8,816 nt of DNA from Gammaproteobacteria bacterium (GCA_026193675.1 JAPHSO010000141.1:1-8816), one strand, 5' to 3'; numbered from the stretch's first letter, positions 1 through 7,380 are shown. Made by a program: numbers and translations. Notes: generated by a model not told the origin, from the sequence alone.

Positions 1-191
1 CGACAGCGTGGAGAGTAGACAATACCGCCGCTACGACGAAAGCCCACCTCTGAAAGATTATTGAAGATGGTCATCGTCATCGGAAACTTGGGATCGGCGA
101 GTACAGTGGTCTGCTCCCGCTCACTCAGATAACTACATGGATGTGGTGGGCTGAGGTAGAAATAGAGCTCCTCAGGTAGATCAAAATTCAA
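1..191 (-). CDS. bpt: Aspartate/glutamate leucyltransferase (Bpt), N-terminal part, cut by window edge
   Basis: The enzyme transfers leucine from Leu-tRNA to N-terminal Asp or Glu of proteins, marking them for ClpS/ClpAP degradation in the cytoplasm. Only the first 63 codons are present. The visible protein reads LPEELYFYLSPPHPCSYLSE, then a TVLADPKFPMTMTIFNNLS stretch, then GFRRSGGIVYSPRC at the edge. This is the typical N-terminal domain of the ATE/Bpt family, including its Cys residues. The family is usually about 235 residues long, so roughly three quarters lies outside the window. The best start is TTG at 191, which overlaps the aat stop codon (TTGA junction) and has GGAG seven bases upstream. 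No in-frame ATG precedes it within the part I read. Translation is probably coupled to aat, the other N-degron transferase. The family call is firm; the TTG start is an inference. Confidence 0.9.
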   Translation of the reverse strand, partial: MNFDLPEELYFYLSPPHPCSYLSEREQTTVLADPKFPMTMTIFNNLSEVGFRRSGGIVYSPRC

Positions 192-925
192 GCGTCTTCT
201 CCAGCATCTTTGTCAAACTGCCATTGCCCACGATGGGTCTCAATCGGCTCTGCATACCGGTTAAGATAGTCCATAAATTGCTCGCGCGAAATGTCGATTG
301 CTCCAAAGCGACTCAAATGCCCTGAGGCGATCTGGCAATCGATCAGTTGAAACTCCCAATTGATGAGCTGGCCGACCAGCGTGGCAAAGGCGACCTTAGA
401 GGCGTCTGATCTACGGGCAAACATCGATTCACCAAAAAAGACCTTTCCCATCGAGATGCCATAGAGTCCGCCAACCAGCTCGTCCTCAAACCATGCCTCA
501 ACCGAGTGGGCGAAACCGGCCCGATGAAGTTCACTGTAGGCCTGCTTCATCTCATCGGTGATCCAGGTTCCCGGCTCGGCCTCTGCATCATCGGTCGGTC
601 GGGGTTGGCTACATCCCTCAATCACCTCATCAAAGGCTTTATCGAGGGTGACTCGGTAGATCTTCTTTCGAAGCGTCTTGCTAAGACTCTTACTGATCTT
701 AAGCTCTTTGGGGAAGATGACCGCACGTGGCGCTGGACTCCACCACAGAATGGGATCGCCCTCAGAAAACCAGGGGAAGATGCCGTTGCGGTAGGCGTTA
801 AGAATACGGTTGGGGGAGAGATCACCCCCCACGGCGAGCAGCCCGTTGGGCTCGCTCATCGCCAGGGATGGATCGGGAAAGGTGGGATCGCCCCATGCAG
901 GATTTAATCTGTATGGGGCGCTCAA
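188..925 (-). CDS. aat: Leucyl/phenylalanyl-tRNA-protein transferase
   Basis: Aat transfers Leu or Phe from aminoacyl-tRNA to N-terminal Arg or Lys of proteins, creating N-degrons read by ClpS for ClpAP. At 245 residues it has the usual family length. Family motifs run in order: EPNGLLAVGGDLSP (25-38), GIFPWFSEGDPILWWSPAPR (48-67), GTWIT (119-123), ELVGGLYG (149-156), FFGESMF (163-169) and LIDCQ (194-198). Asp196 aligns with the catalytic Asp of the E. coli enzyme. The start is TTG at 925. An in-frame TAA, which is the trxB stop itself, lies only three codons upstream, so no earlier start is possible. The next Met is residue 23, next to the conserved core. No clear Shine-Dalgarno sequence precedes the TTG, so translation probably depends on ribosomes finishing trxB, six bases upstream. 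The gene overlaps bpt by four bases. Confidence 0.96.
   Translation of the reverse strand: MSAPYRLNPAWGDPTFPDPSLAMSEPNGLLAVGGDLSPNRILNAYRNGIFPWFSEGDPILWWSPAPRAVIFPKELKISKSLSKTLRKKIYRVTLDKAFDEVIEGCSQPRPTDDAEAEPGTWITDEMKQAYSELHRAGFAHSVEAWFEDELVGGLYGISMGKVFFGESMFARRSDASKVAFATLVGQLINWEFQLIDCQIASGHLSRFGAIDISREQFMDYLNRYAEPIETHRGQWQFDKDAGEDA
199..202 (-). promoter_or_regulatory. Ribosome binding site for bpt inside the end of aat
   Basis: GGAG on the minus strand lies within the last codons of aat, seven bases before TTG at 191. It supports the TTG start of bpt and translational coupling to aat. Confidence 0.55.
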
Positions 926-931
926 AAGATA

Positions 932-1888
932 TTATTTATTAAGGTTGTCGAGATAACGCTCAGCATCAAGAGCTGACATACAACCGGTTGCTGCAGAGGT
1001 GATCGCCTGCTTGTAGATCTGGTCAGCAACGTCGCCGGCTGCAAACACACCTTCAATTGATGTGGCAGTGGCATTACCTTCGCGACCACTGTTGATCTTG
1101 AGGTAGCCGTGATCCATCTCCAGCTGTCCGGCAAACAGATCGGTATTGGGCTTATGACCAATGGCGATAAAGACACCGGTCAGCTCCAGATCTTTGGTTG
1201 AACCATCTTGAGCGTTCTTAATACGGACGCCTGTTACACCGGAGTCGTCACCCAGAACCTCATCCACTTCATGATTCCACTCAATGGTGATGTTGCCGGT
1301 TTTTGACTTCTCGATCAGCTGGTCCGAGAGGATCTTTTCACAACGGAAAGAGTCACGACGGTGGATGACGGTCACATGCTCCGCGATGTTAGAGAGATAC
1401 AGCGCCTCCTCAACAGCGGTGTTGCCACCACCTACAACTGCAACCTTCTGGTTGCGGTAGAAGAAACCGTCACAGGTGGCACAGCCCGACACACCGCGAC
1501 CCTGGAATTTCTCTTCAGACTCAAGACCAAGATACATCGCCGATGCACCGGTTGCGATAATCAGCGCATCACAGGTGTAGCTGCCGCTATCGCCTTTAAG
1601 GGTAAATGGACGACTCTGCAGATCGGCCTCGTTGATCATGTCGAAGATCACCTTGGTATCGAAACGCTCGGCATGCTCCAGCATTGATTGCATCAGCGCA
1701 GGACCCTGAAGCCCCTCAGCACCACCTGGCCAGTTATCGATCTCGGTCGTGGTCATCAGCTGACCGCCCTGTTGCAGGCCGGTAATAATGACCGGATTGA
1801 GGTTGGCGCGCGCCGCATAGACCGCTGCGGTGTAACCGGCAGGTCCTGATCCGAGAATAATAAGCTGATGGTGTTGAGTGTCACTCAT
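932..1888 (-). CDS. trxB: Thioredoxin reductase (NADPH)
   Basis: This cytoplasmic FAD enzyme reduces thioredoxin with NADPH. From the chosen start it has 318 residues (E. coli: 321). Visible parts are the FAD-binding GSGPAG (13-18), the redox-active CATC (Cys136 and Cys139), the NADPH-binding GGGNTA (153-158), HRRDSFR from about 176, and the C-terminal GVFAAGDV FAD motif from about 280 followed by the QAITSAATG segment. The ATG at 1888 is preferred because AAGGAG sits six bases before it. An in-frame upstream ATG at 1915 would add nine residues (MKTTHKEHT) but places its coding sequence across that ribosome binding site. The gene is divergent from ftsK, as in E. coli, but lrp, which separates them there, is absent. 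The stop codon is in the same frame as aat, six bases away. The two genes presumably share a transcript. Confidence 0.97.
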   Translation of the reverse strand: MSDTQHHQLIILGSGPAGYTAAVYAARANLNPVIITGLQQGGQLMTTTEIDNWPGGAEGLQGPALMQSMLEHAERFDTKVIFDMINEADLQSRPFTLKGDSGSYTCDALIIATGASAMYLGLESEEKFQGRGVSGCATCDGFFYRNQKVAVVGGGNTAVEEALYLSNIAEHVTVIHRRDSFRCEKILSDQLIEKSKTGNITIEWNHEVDEVLGDDSGVTGVRIKNAQDGSTKDLELTGVFIAIGHKPNTDLFAGQLEMDHGYLKINSGREGNATATSIEGVFAAGDVADQIYKQAITSAATGCMSALDAERYLDNLNK

Positions 1889-2097
1889 TGTGTGCTCCTT
1901 GTGGGTGGTTTTCACCCGAGTTAAATTTGGGGCGGATAGATTGAGAACAGGTGAACTTCCGCTAATTCGATTAATTGACTATGGTACGAAATGGGCCTGC
2001 CAAGGTAAAGCAGCTATAGCCTATGCGCCATTTGTGACGATGGTTCAATTATCTGAGCAGAAGAGTCAAAATTCCTACCTGACCGCTGCGTATAGCT
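1889..2097. other. Divergent intergenic region trxB/ftsK
   Basis: These 209 bases must hold the promoters for the leftward trxB-aat-bpt operon and probably for rightward ftsK. TTGACT at 1975-1980 resembles a plus-strand -35 box, but I see no good -10 box at a normal distance. On the minus strand I could not pick a convincing promoter for trxB. No regulator gene (lrp in E. coli) and no RNA gene is visible here. Confidence 0.5.
1895..1900 (-). promoter_or_regulatory. Ribosome binding site of trxB
   Basis: A strong AAGGAG on the minus strand lies six bases before ATG at 1888. It decides the start in favour of the shorter 318-residue TrxB over the in-frame ATG at 1915. Confidence 0.85.
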
Positions 2098-2106
2098 ATG
2101 TATAAT
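2079..2106 (+). promoter_or_regulatory. Candidate sigma-70 promoter overlapping the 5' end of ftsK
   Basis: CTGACC (2079-2084, four of six matches to TTGACA) is followed after 16 bases by a perfect TATAAT (2101-2106). Transcription would begin near 2113. That is downstream of the first possible ftsK start (ATG at 2098) but upstream of in-frame TTG codons at 2119 and 2152. This is a prediction by eye. A single TATAAT can occur by chance, but this one falls where a promoter is expected. Confidence 0.35.
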
Positions 2107-4479
2107 TGGGTCAATCATTTGAGTAACAAGGTTCAGGGAGCAAGACCCAGTTTGGCATCTAAACAGGCATCACAAAAAGTGACATCCGAATCTCAGGTAA
2201 GTCACAAACTCAACCACTCTCTGCGAGAGGTTGGCCTAATCCTGATCGGCACAATAGCCATCTTTCTGCTATTGGCGCTTTACAGTTTTCACCCCCTCGA
2301 TCCGGGCTGGTCCCACAGTGGAAATCGCAGCGAGATCTTCAATTTTGGGGGTCAGACAGGTGCCTGGCTTGCCGACCTGCTGCTTTATCTATTTGGGCTG
2401 ATGGCCTATCTACTGCCGATGTTGGTGGGCTACTTCGCCTGGTTGACCTACCGTGACAAGAGTTTTGTTCAGGGTGAGCATCAAGTTGTTCCCACAATGA
2501 TCAAGGTGGGTGGCTTCCTACTATTGATGCTGAGCGGAAGTGGTCTGGCTCACCTCCATTTTGTCGCCGGGCCGGGGCTACTGCCTGAGTCAAACCACCC
2601 CGGTGGGGTTTTGGGACATATGGTCTCGGAGCAGGGTTTTGCGCTGCTATTTGGTGGCTTGGGCGCAACCCTGCTACTGCTGGCGCTGTTTATGACCAGC
2701 ATCACCCTCTTCACCGGTCTTTCGTGGATCTGGTTGATGGATGTGACCGGTGGTTATACCCTCGCACTATTGGGGCGGATCCGTGGCCTCTGGTGGTCGA
2801 TTCGTGATCGGATTTATGCCTACAAAGAGGCCCAAAAACGTGAAGAGCGAGTTGAAGAGCGGCATAAAAAGGTGGCTAAACGTAAGCCTCCAAGAATTGA
2901 ACCGGTCATTAATGAGCCCAAAAAAGAGACGGTGCGCGAAAAGAAGGAGCGTCAGCAGACCCTGTTTGATTCAGCTGTCGATGAGGCACTACCGCCGCTC
3001 TCTCTGCTGGATCTTCCCCCCGATTCACGCAAGCCGATCTCTCGCGATGCACTAGAGGCGGTCTCCAAACTGCTGGAGATGAAGCTGCAGGACTTCAATA
3101 TTGAGGTGCTGGTGGAGTCGGTCCATCCCGGCCCAATTATCACCCGCTTTGAGATACAACCTGCTCCGGGGGTAAAAGTGAGCCAGATCTCCAATCTGGC
3201 AAAGGATCTAGCCCGTTCGCTCTCAACCATGAGTGTGCGGGTGGTCGAGGTGATCCCCGGCAAGACTACGATTGGCATCGAGGTTCCCAACGAAATTCGT
3301 GAAATGATCTATCTCTCAGAGACCCTGCGCTCAGAGGCCTACGAAAAGTCGAAATCGCCACTGACGATGGCACTCGGTAAAGATATCGGTGGCGAGCCGA
3401 TGGTTGCCGACCTTGCCAAGATGCCCCATCTGCTGGTTGCCGGTACCACCGGCTCGGGTAAGTCTGTGGCCGTCAATGCGATGATCCTCAGTATTCTCTA
3501 TACCGCTACCCCGAAAGAGGTGCGCATGATCATGATCGATCCCAAGATGCTGGAGCTGTCGATCTACGATGGTATTCCCCATCTGCTATCCCCCGTAGTG
3601 ACCGACATGAAGGATGCATCCAATGCATTGCGTTGGGCGGTGGCCGAGATGGAGCGACGTTATAAATTGATGGCTGCGATGGGGGTACGGAACCTCGCCG
3701 GCTTTAACAAAAAGATGAAGGATGCGATCGCCGCGGGCGAACCCATCGATGATCCATTCTTTGTGCCCAATCCACTGGCTGAAGAGCCAGAGACCACACC
3801 AACACTCGATACACTGCCCTATATCGTCGTGGTGGTCGATGAGTTGGCCGATATGATGATGGTGGTCGGTAAAAAGGTGGAGGAGCTGATTGCCCGTCTG
3901 GCCCAGAAGGCACGTGCCTGTGGTATCCATCTGATCCTGGCAACCCAGCGTCCATCGGTTGACGTGCTGACCGGACTGATTAAGGCCAACATACCGACCC
4001 GTATCGCCTTCCAGGTCTCCTCCAAGATCGACTCACGTACCATCCTTGATCAGATGGGCGCTGAGGCGCTACTGGGCCATGGTGACATGCTCTATCTCCC
4101 TCCCGGAAGAGCGGTGCCTGAGCGTATCCATGGTGCCTTTGTCTCTGACGAAGAGGTCCACCGAGTGGTCGATAACCTCAAGCGTCGCGGTAAGCCCGAA
4201 TATATTGATGAGATTCTTAACGGTATCGAGGAGAGCGAGGGTGGTGCCTTCCCGGGTGACCCGATGGCACTCGATAGCGAACAGGATGCACTCTACGATC
4301 AGGCGGTGCAGATCGTCACCGAGACCCGTAAGGCCTCAGTATCGGGTATTCAGCGTCGCCTGAAGATCGGTTACAACCGTGCGGCGAGAATGGTCGAGGC
4401 GATGGAGGCTGCAGGCGTGGTGGGAACACTACAATCCAACGGCCAGCGTGAAGTGATTGCACCACCACCCGTCAAATAG
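2098..4479 (+). CDS. ftsK: DNA translocase FtsK, short form without long linker
   Basis: FtsK anchors in the division septum and pumps DNA toward dif so XerCD can resolve chromosome dimers. At 793 residues it lacks the long Pro/Gln-rich linker of E. coli FtsK (about 1330). Four membrane segments lie near 45-64, 91-115, 134-153 and 181-207. A short charged Lys/Glu/Arg linker follows (about 240-290), then the RecA-like motor with Walker A GTTGSGKS (449-456) and Walker B ending in VVVVDE (Asp581, Glu582). The ATQRPSVDVLTGLIKANIP segment follows. The C-terminal winged-helix gamma domain (about 729-787), which reads KOPS and contacts XerD, ends in EVIAPPP. The start is uncertain. ATG at 2098 has no Shine-Dalgarno sequence, whereas in-frame TTG at 2152 has AGGGAG eleven bases upstream and would give 775 residues. 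All conserved parts are kept either way. lolA follows after 60 bases. Confidence 0.96.
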   Translation: MYNWVNHLSNKVQGARPSLASKQASQKVTSESQVSHKLNHSLREVGLILIGTIAIFLLLALYSFHPLDPGWSHSGNRSEIFNFGGQTGAWLADLLLYLFGLMAYLLPMLVGYFAWLTYRDKSFVQGEHQVVPTMIKVGGFLLLMLSGSGLAHLHFVAGPGLLPESNHPGGVLGHMVSEQGFALLFGGLGATLLLLALFMTSITLFTGLSWIWLMDVTGGYTLALLGRIRGLWWSIRDRIYAYKEAQKREERVEERHKKVAKRKPPRIEPVINEPKKETVREKKERQQTLFDSAVDEALPPLSLLDLPPDSRKPISRDALEAVSKLLEMKLQDFNIEVLVESVHPGPIITRFEIQPAPGVKVSQISNLAKDLARSLSTMSVRVVEVIPGKTTIGIEVPNEIREMIYLSETLRSEAYEKSKSPLTMALGKDIGGEPMVADLAKMPHLLVAGTTGSGKSVAVNAMILSILYTATPKEVRMIMIDPKMLELSIYDGIPHLLSPVVTDMKDASNALRWAVAEMERRYKLMAAMGVRNLAGFNKKMKDAIAAGEPIDDPFFVPNPLAEEPETTPTLDTLPYIVVVVDELADMMMVVGKKVEELIARLAQKARACGIHLILATQRPSVDVLTGLIKANIPTRIAFQVSSKIDSRTILDQMGAEALLGHGDMLYLPPGRAVPERIHGAFVSDEEVHRVVDNLKRRGKPEYIDEILNGIEESEGGAFPGDPMALDSEQDALYDQAVQIVTETRKASVSGIQRRLKIGYNRAARMVEAMEAAGVVGTLQSNGQREVIAPPPVK
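2135..2140 (+). promoter_or_regulatory. Possible ribosome binding site for an internal ftsK start
   Basis: AGGGAG lies eleven bases before the in-frame TTG at 2152. The spacing is long but tolerable. Neither ATG at 2098 nor TTG at 2119 has a comparable site. Confidence 0.3.
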
Positions 4480-4572
4480 CTAAATCTCGTTTTTGGAAGA
4501 TGGAGAGAACAAATTGAGCTCTCTGTTGTCCAAGAGTCTATGACTAAAACAATTAAACTGGATCAAACATTA

Positions 4573-5187
4573 ATGAAAGCGCTTTTTCTGACACTCTTCT
4601 TGTTGCTCAACTCAACACTCACTCTGGCAGCTGAGGGGCGTGACCGTCTGGAGAGCTTTCTTGCGAATCTTAAAACGATGGAGGCCACTTTTGTCCAGAC
4701 CATCAAAAGTCCCAAAAAAGAGGAGCTTGAGCGCAGTGAGGGGCAGATCTGGCTCACCCGCCCCAACCAGTTTCGACTCACCTATCAGGCACCCTATGAG
4801 CAGTTGATTGTTGCCGATGGCGTGAAGGTGTGGCTCTACGATAAAGATCTGGAACAGGTGACCGTCAAACCACAGAGTGACTCCCTGGGTAGTTCTCCCG
4901 CCTCTCTACTGGCTGGGGCGAAACCTCTAGATGAGGAGTTTCGTGTTGAAGAGCTAGGCCTGCATGAGGGATTTGAGTGGATCAATCTCTATCCCAGGGC
5001 GCCCGATGCCGCCTTTGACTACATTCGCGTCGCGATGGATGGTGAACTGCTACGGGCCATAGAGATGGTCGATGGCTTTGGTCAGCAGACCCGACTCTAC
5101 TTTGATCAAATTACCCTGAATAAAGGCATCGGCAACAGCCGTTACAAATTTGCCCCGCCAGCAGGGGTTGATGTCATCGGTGAGTAA
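4573..5187 (+). CDS. lolA: Outer-membrane lipoprotein carrier protein LolA
   Basis: LolA is the periplasmic chaperone that takes lipoproteins from the LolCDE transporter and hands them to LolB at the outer membrane. From ATG at 4573 it has 204 residues, the family's normal size. It begins with a signal peptide: MKALF, then a Leu-rich core ending TLTLAA, with cleavage likely before EGRD. Family features follow in order: a first helix ending in MEATFVQT, a GQIWLTRPNQFRLTY strand pair, LIVADGVKVWLYDKDLEQV, the SPASLLAG segment, and a C-terminal YKFAPPAGVDVI strand. An in-frame ATG at 4540 would add eleven residues before the signal peptide. Neither start has a strong ribosome binding site (a weak GGA lies ten bases before 4573), so I chose the one giving a conventional signal peptide. 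The position between ftsK and rarA agrees with the E. coli order. Confidence 0.93.
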   Translation: MKALFLTLFLLLNSTLTLAAEGRDRLESFLANLKTMEATFVQTIKSPKKEELERSEGQIWLTRPNQFRLTYQAPYEQLIVADGVKVWLYDKDLEQVTVKPQSDSLGSSPASLLAGAKPLDEEFRVEELGLHEGFEWINLYPRAPDAAFDYIRVAMDGELLRAIEMVDGFGQQTRLYFDQITLNKGIGNSRYKFAPPAGVDVIGE

Positions 5188-5232
5188 ACCTATTTAACTG
5201 CTAATTAATATTTAATCTTTGAGGAAAACATC
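5188..5232 (+). promoter_or_regulatory. AT-rich spacer before the FKBP-rhodanese gene, possible promoter
   Basis: This short spacer is strongly AT-rich (TTAACTGCTAATTAATATTT and onward), unlike its neighbours. TAATAT at 5206-5211 could be a -10 box, but no good -35 box lies 16-18 bases upstream. It ends in GAGG at 5221, eight bases before the GTG start. A separate promoter for the fusion gene and rarA is possible but not shown. Confidence 0.25.
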
Positions 5233-5961
5233 GTGCGTTTAATTATTGGACTACTTCTATCTCTTTCAATCGCAGTTGCCAATGCTGCCGGACTTGAAAT
5301 TAAAGAGCTAAAAAAGGGCGAAGGCCAGATTGCGAAAGCGGGTGATACCGTATCGGTTCACTACACCGGCTGGTTGCTGGATGGCACCAAGTTCGATTCA
5401 AGTGTCGACCGTGGCAAACCTTTTGAGTTTGAACTGGGTGGCGGCATGGTCATCAAGGGATGGGAGCAGGGTGTTGCCGGGATGCATGTGGGTAGTAAGG
5501 TCGAGCTGATTATCCCTCCCGAGCTGGCCTATGGAAAACGTGCTGTGGGTGGTGGTCTGATTCCGGCCAACTCAACGCTCAAGTTTGAGGTCGAGCTGCT
5601 GGCAATCAAAGAGCCTCCATACAAAAACATCAGCAATGCAGAACTTAAGAAGCTGCTTGATGATGGTGTGAAGATCTATGATATTCGTCGTGATGAAGAG
5701 TGGAAGCAGACCGGCGTTGTTGTCGGTAGCCGTAAACTGACCCTGTTTGATGCCAGAGGTGGACAGAATGCAGAGTTCATCCCAACCTTTATGAAAGAGG
5801 TTAAGCCGAATGAGCCTGTCATCATCATCTGTCGTACCGGAAACCGCACTGCTGCTGCGGCCAAATTTTTCAGTGAGAGACTCGGTTACAAAAATCTCTA
5901 CAATGTAAAAGATGGCATCACCAAATGGATTAGCGAAGGCAATCCTGTAGAGAAAATTTAG
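5233..5961 (+). CDS. Secreted FKBP-type prolyl isomerase fused to a rhodanese domain
   Basis: This 242-residue protein has two enzyme domains behind a signal peptide (residues 1-18, ANA cleavage motif before AGLEI), so it should act in the periplasm. Residues 20-127 form an FKBP peptidyl-prolyl isomerase with the active-site pocket intact: Tyr44, Asp55, Phe64, Val73-Ile74, Trp77, Tyr100 and Phe118, in the contexts HYTGWLLDGTKFDSS and VIKGWEQG. Residues 132-242 form a single rhodanese domain with YDIRRDEEW near 151-159 and the loop CRTGNRT starting at the presumed catalytic Cys200. The start is GTG, with GAGG eight bases upstream. The gene sits between lolA and rarA, where E. coli has nothing. 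Its stop overlaps the rarA ribosome binding site. Both domain calls are firm. A joint role, perhaps folding plus sulfur transfer or thiol chemistry on exported proteins, is inference; no substrate can be read from the sequence. Confidence 0.93.
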   Translation: MRLIIGLLLSLSIAVANAAGLEIKELKKGEGQIAKAGDTVSVHYTGWLLDGTKFDSSVDRGKPFEFELGGGMVIKGWEQGVAGMHVGSKVELIIPPELAYGKRAVGGGLIPANSTLKFEVELLAIKEPPYKNISNAELKKLLDDGVKIYDIRRDEEWKQTGVVVGSRKLTLFDARGGQNAEFIPTFMKEVKPNEPVIIICRTGNRTAAAAKFFSERLGYKNLYNVKDGITKWISEGNPVEKI

Positions 5962-5964
5962 GAG
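5960..5964 (+). promoter_or_regulatory. Ribosome binding site of rarA overlapping the upstream stop codon
   Basis: AGGAG overlaps the TAG stop of the FKBP-rhodanese gene and lies nine bases before GTG at 5974. It supports that start and suggests translational coupling. Confidence 0.7.
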
Positions 5965-5973
5965 CCACTCAGG

Positions 5974-7380
5974 GTGGGTGATCTCTTTGATTCACTAGAG
6001 ACTGTCGGCGAGATTCTGGGAGAGGTCGCAGATTCTTCCGCTGATAAAAAAGAGTGCACCCACCCCGCAAATCCCAACCAGCCACTGGCCGATCGAATGC
6101 GGCCCGCGACGCTGGAGCACTTTTTCGGTCAGCAGCATCTCATTGCTGAGGGCAAACCACTCAGAACTGCCATTGAGTCGGGCCAACCCCACTCAATGAT
6201 CTTCTGGGGCCCTCCCGGCACCGGTAAAACCACCCTGGCGAAACTGATCGCCCATCAGGTTGAGGCAGAGTTCATCACCCTCTCGGCGGTGCTCTCCGGG
6301 GTAAAAGATATTCGTGCAGCAATCGACAAGGCCAAACAGATCGAACAGGCCTATGGTCGTGGCACGGTGCTGTTTGTCGATGAGGTACACCGCTTTAATA
6401 AATCTCAGCAGGATGCCTTCCTGCCGTTTCTCGAAGATGGCACCGTCACCTTTATCGGTGCCACCACCGAAAATCCCTCGTTTGAACTCAACAACGCACT
6501 GCTTTCGCGGGCGCGTGTCTACAAACTCAAATCTCTCACCCCAGATGACATCCGTCAGATTATCGACCATGCCATCAATGAAGGACTCACAGAACGAAAT
6601 CTAATTGTCGAAGAGCCACTCAGAGATCGTCTCGCTGAGCAGGCCGATGGAGATGCCAGAAGGGCGCTCAATCTGCTGGAGATCGCCGCCGACCTTGCTG
6701 AGCCGGTTGAGGGGAATGGTGAGCAGCTGGTCATCAGTGAAGAGACGCTCAATGAGATCATCTCCGGCGGCGTGCGTCGTTTCGACAAGGGGGGGGAGGA
6801 GTTTTATGACCAGATCTCCGCGATGCATAAATCGATGCGCGGCTCCAATCCCGATGCCTGTCTCTACTGGCTGGCGCGCATGCTCGATGGTGGTTGTGAT
6901 CCACTCTATATCGCACGGCGTGTAGTGCGCATGGCCTCAGAGGATGTGGGTAATGCCGATCCCCGTGCACTCACTCTCGCTCTCAATGCTTGGGATGTGC
7001 AGGAGCGCCTCGGTAGCCCAGAAGGTGAGCTGGCGATCGCCCAGGCGATTGTCTATCTGGCGGTGGCCCCCAAGAGCAACGCCGTCTACAAGGCCTTTAA
7101 TGCGGTGATGGCGGATGTCCGTTCAGGTTCAACCCACGAGGTGCCGATCCACCTGCGTAATGCCCCAACCAAACTGATGAAAGAGCTCGGTTACGGTCAC
7201 GAATACCGTTATGCCCATGATGAGCCAGAGGGTTACGCAGCAGGGGAGAACTATTTTCCTGAAGATATGACACCACAAAACTACTACCAGCCGGTCGACC
7301 GTGGTCTGGAACAGAAGATTCAACAGAAGCTGGCCCATCTGCGTGAGCTTGATGAGCGCTATCGCAATAACAGCAAATAA
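5974..7380 (+). CDS. rarA: Replication-associated recombination protein A (RarA/MgsA), AAA+ ATPase
   Basis: RarA is the bacterial relative of eukaryotic WRNIP1/Mgs1. It is a clamp-loader-like AAA+ ATPase acting at stalled replication forks. The 468-residue protein has Walker A GPPGTGKT (79-86), Walker B LFVDEVHRF with Asp136 and Glu137, the sensor-1 strand GATTENPSFELNNALLSR with the arginine-finger candidate Arg179, and sensor 2 in GDARRALN. The family's tetramerisation domain follows, including SEDVGNADPRA, AIAQAIVYLAVAPKSNAVY and HLRNAPTKLMKELGYGHEYR. E. coli RarA has 447 residues; the excess here is mainly an acidic N-terminal stretch before LADRMRP. The start is GTG at 5974, supported by AGGAG nine bases upstream. 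The gene follows the FKBP-rhodanese fusion after 12 bases. In many Gammaproteobacteria serS or crcB comes next; here it is crcB. Confidence 0.97.
   Translation: MGDLFDSLETVGEILGEVADSSADKKECTHPANPNQPLADRMRPATLEHFFGQQHLIAEGKPLRTAIESGQPHSMIFWGPPGTGKTTLAKLIAHQVEAEFITLSAVLSGVKDIRAAIDKAKQIEQAYGRGTVLFVDEVHRFNKSQQDAFLPFLEDGTVTFIGATTENPSFELNNALLSRARVYKLKSLTPDDIRQIIDHAINEGLTERNLIVEEPLRDRLAEQADGDARRALNLLEIAADLAEPVEGNGEQLVISEETLNEIISGGVRRFDKGGEEFYDQISAMHKSMRGSNPDACLYWLARMLDGGCDPLYIARRVVRMASEDVGNADPRALTLALNAWDVQERLGSPEGELAIAQAIVYLAVAPKSNAVYKAFNAVMADVRSGSTHEVPIHLRNAPTKLMKELGYGHEYRYAHDEPEGYAAGENYFPEDMTPQNYYQPVDRGLEQKIQQKLAHLRELDERYRNNSK

Noticed and set aside
506..907. 133-codon plus-strand ORF opposite aat
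   Set aside because: It is antisense to a clear aat gene, has no family resemblance, and its openness follows from aat codon bias.
1975..1980. TTGACT as the -35 box of an ftsK promoter
   Set aside because: No reasonable -10 box lies 16-18 bases downstream; the sequence there is TGCCAA.
1878..2105. 75-codon plus-strand ORF across the trxB/ftsK spacer
   Set aside because: It starts with GTG inside trxB on the opposite strand, has no ribosome binding site, and its protein shows no recognisable family feature. It also runs over the spacer that must hold promoters.
4480..4539. Hairpin between ftsK and lolA as a terminator
   Set aside because: The inverted pieces (GGA...AACA with TGTT...TCC, and GAGCTC) form only an interrupted stem, and no T run follows. 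Read-through into lolA is more likely.
6193..6570. 125-codon minus-strand ORF opposite rarA
   Set aside because: It is an antisense shadow of the strongly conserved AAA+ core of rarA and has no recognisable motif.
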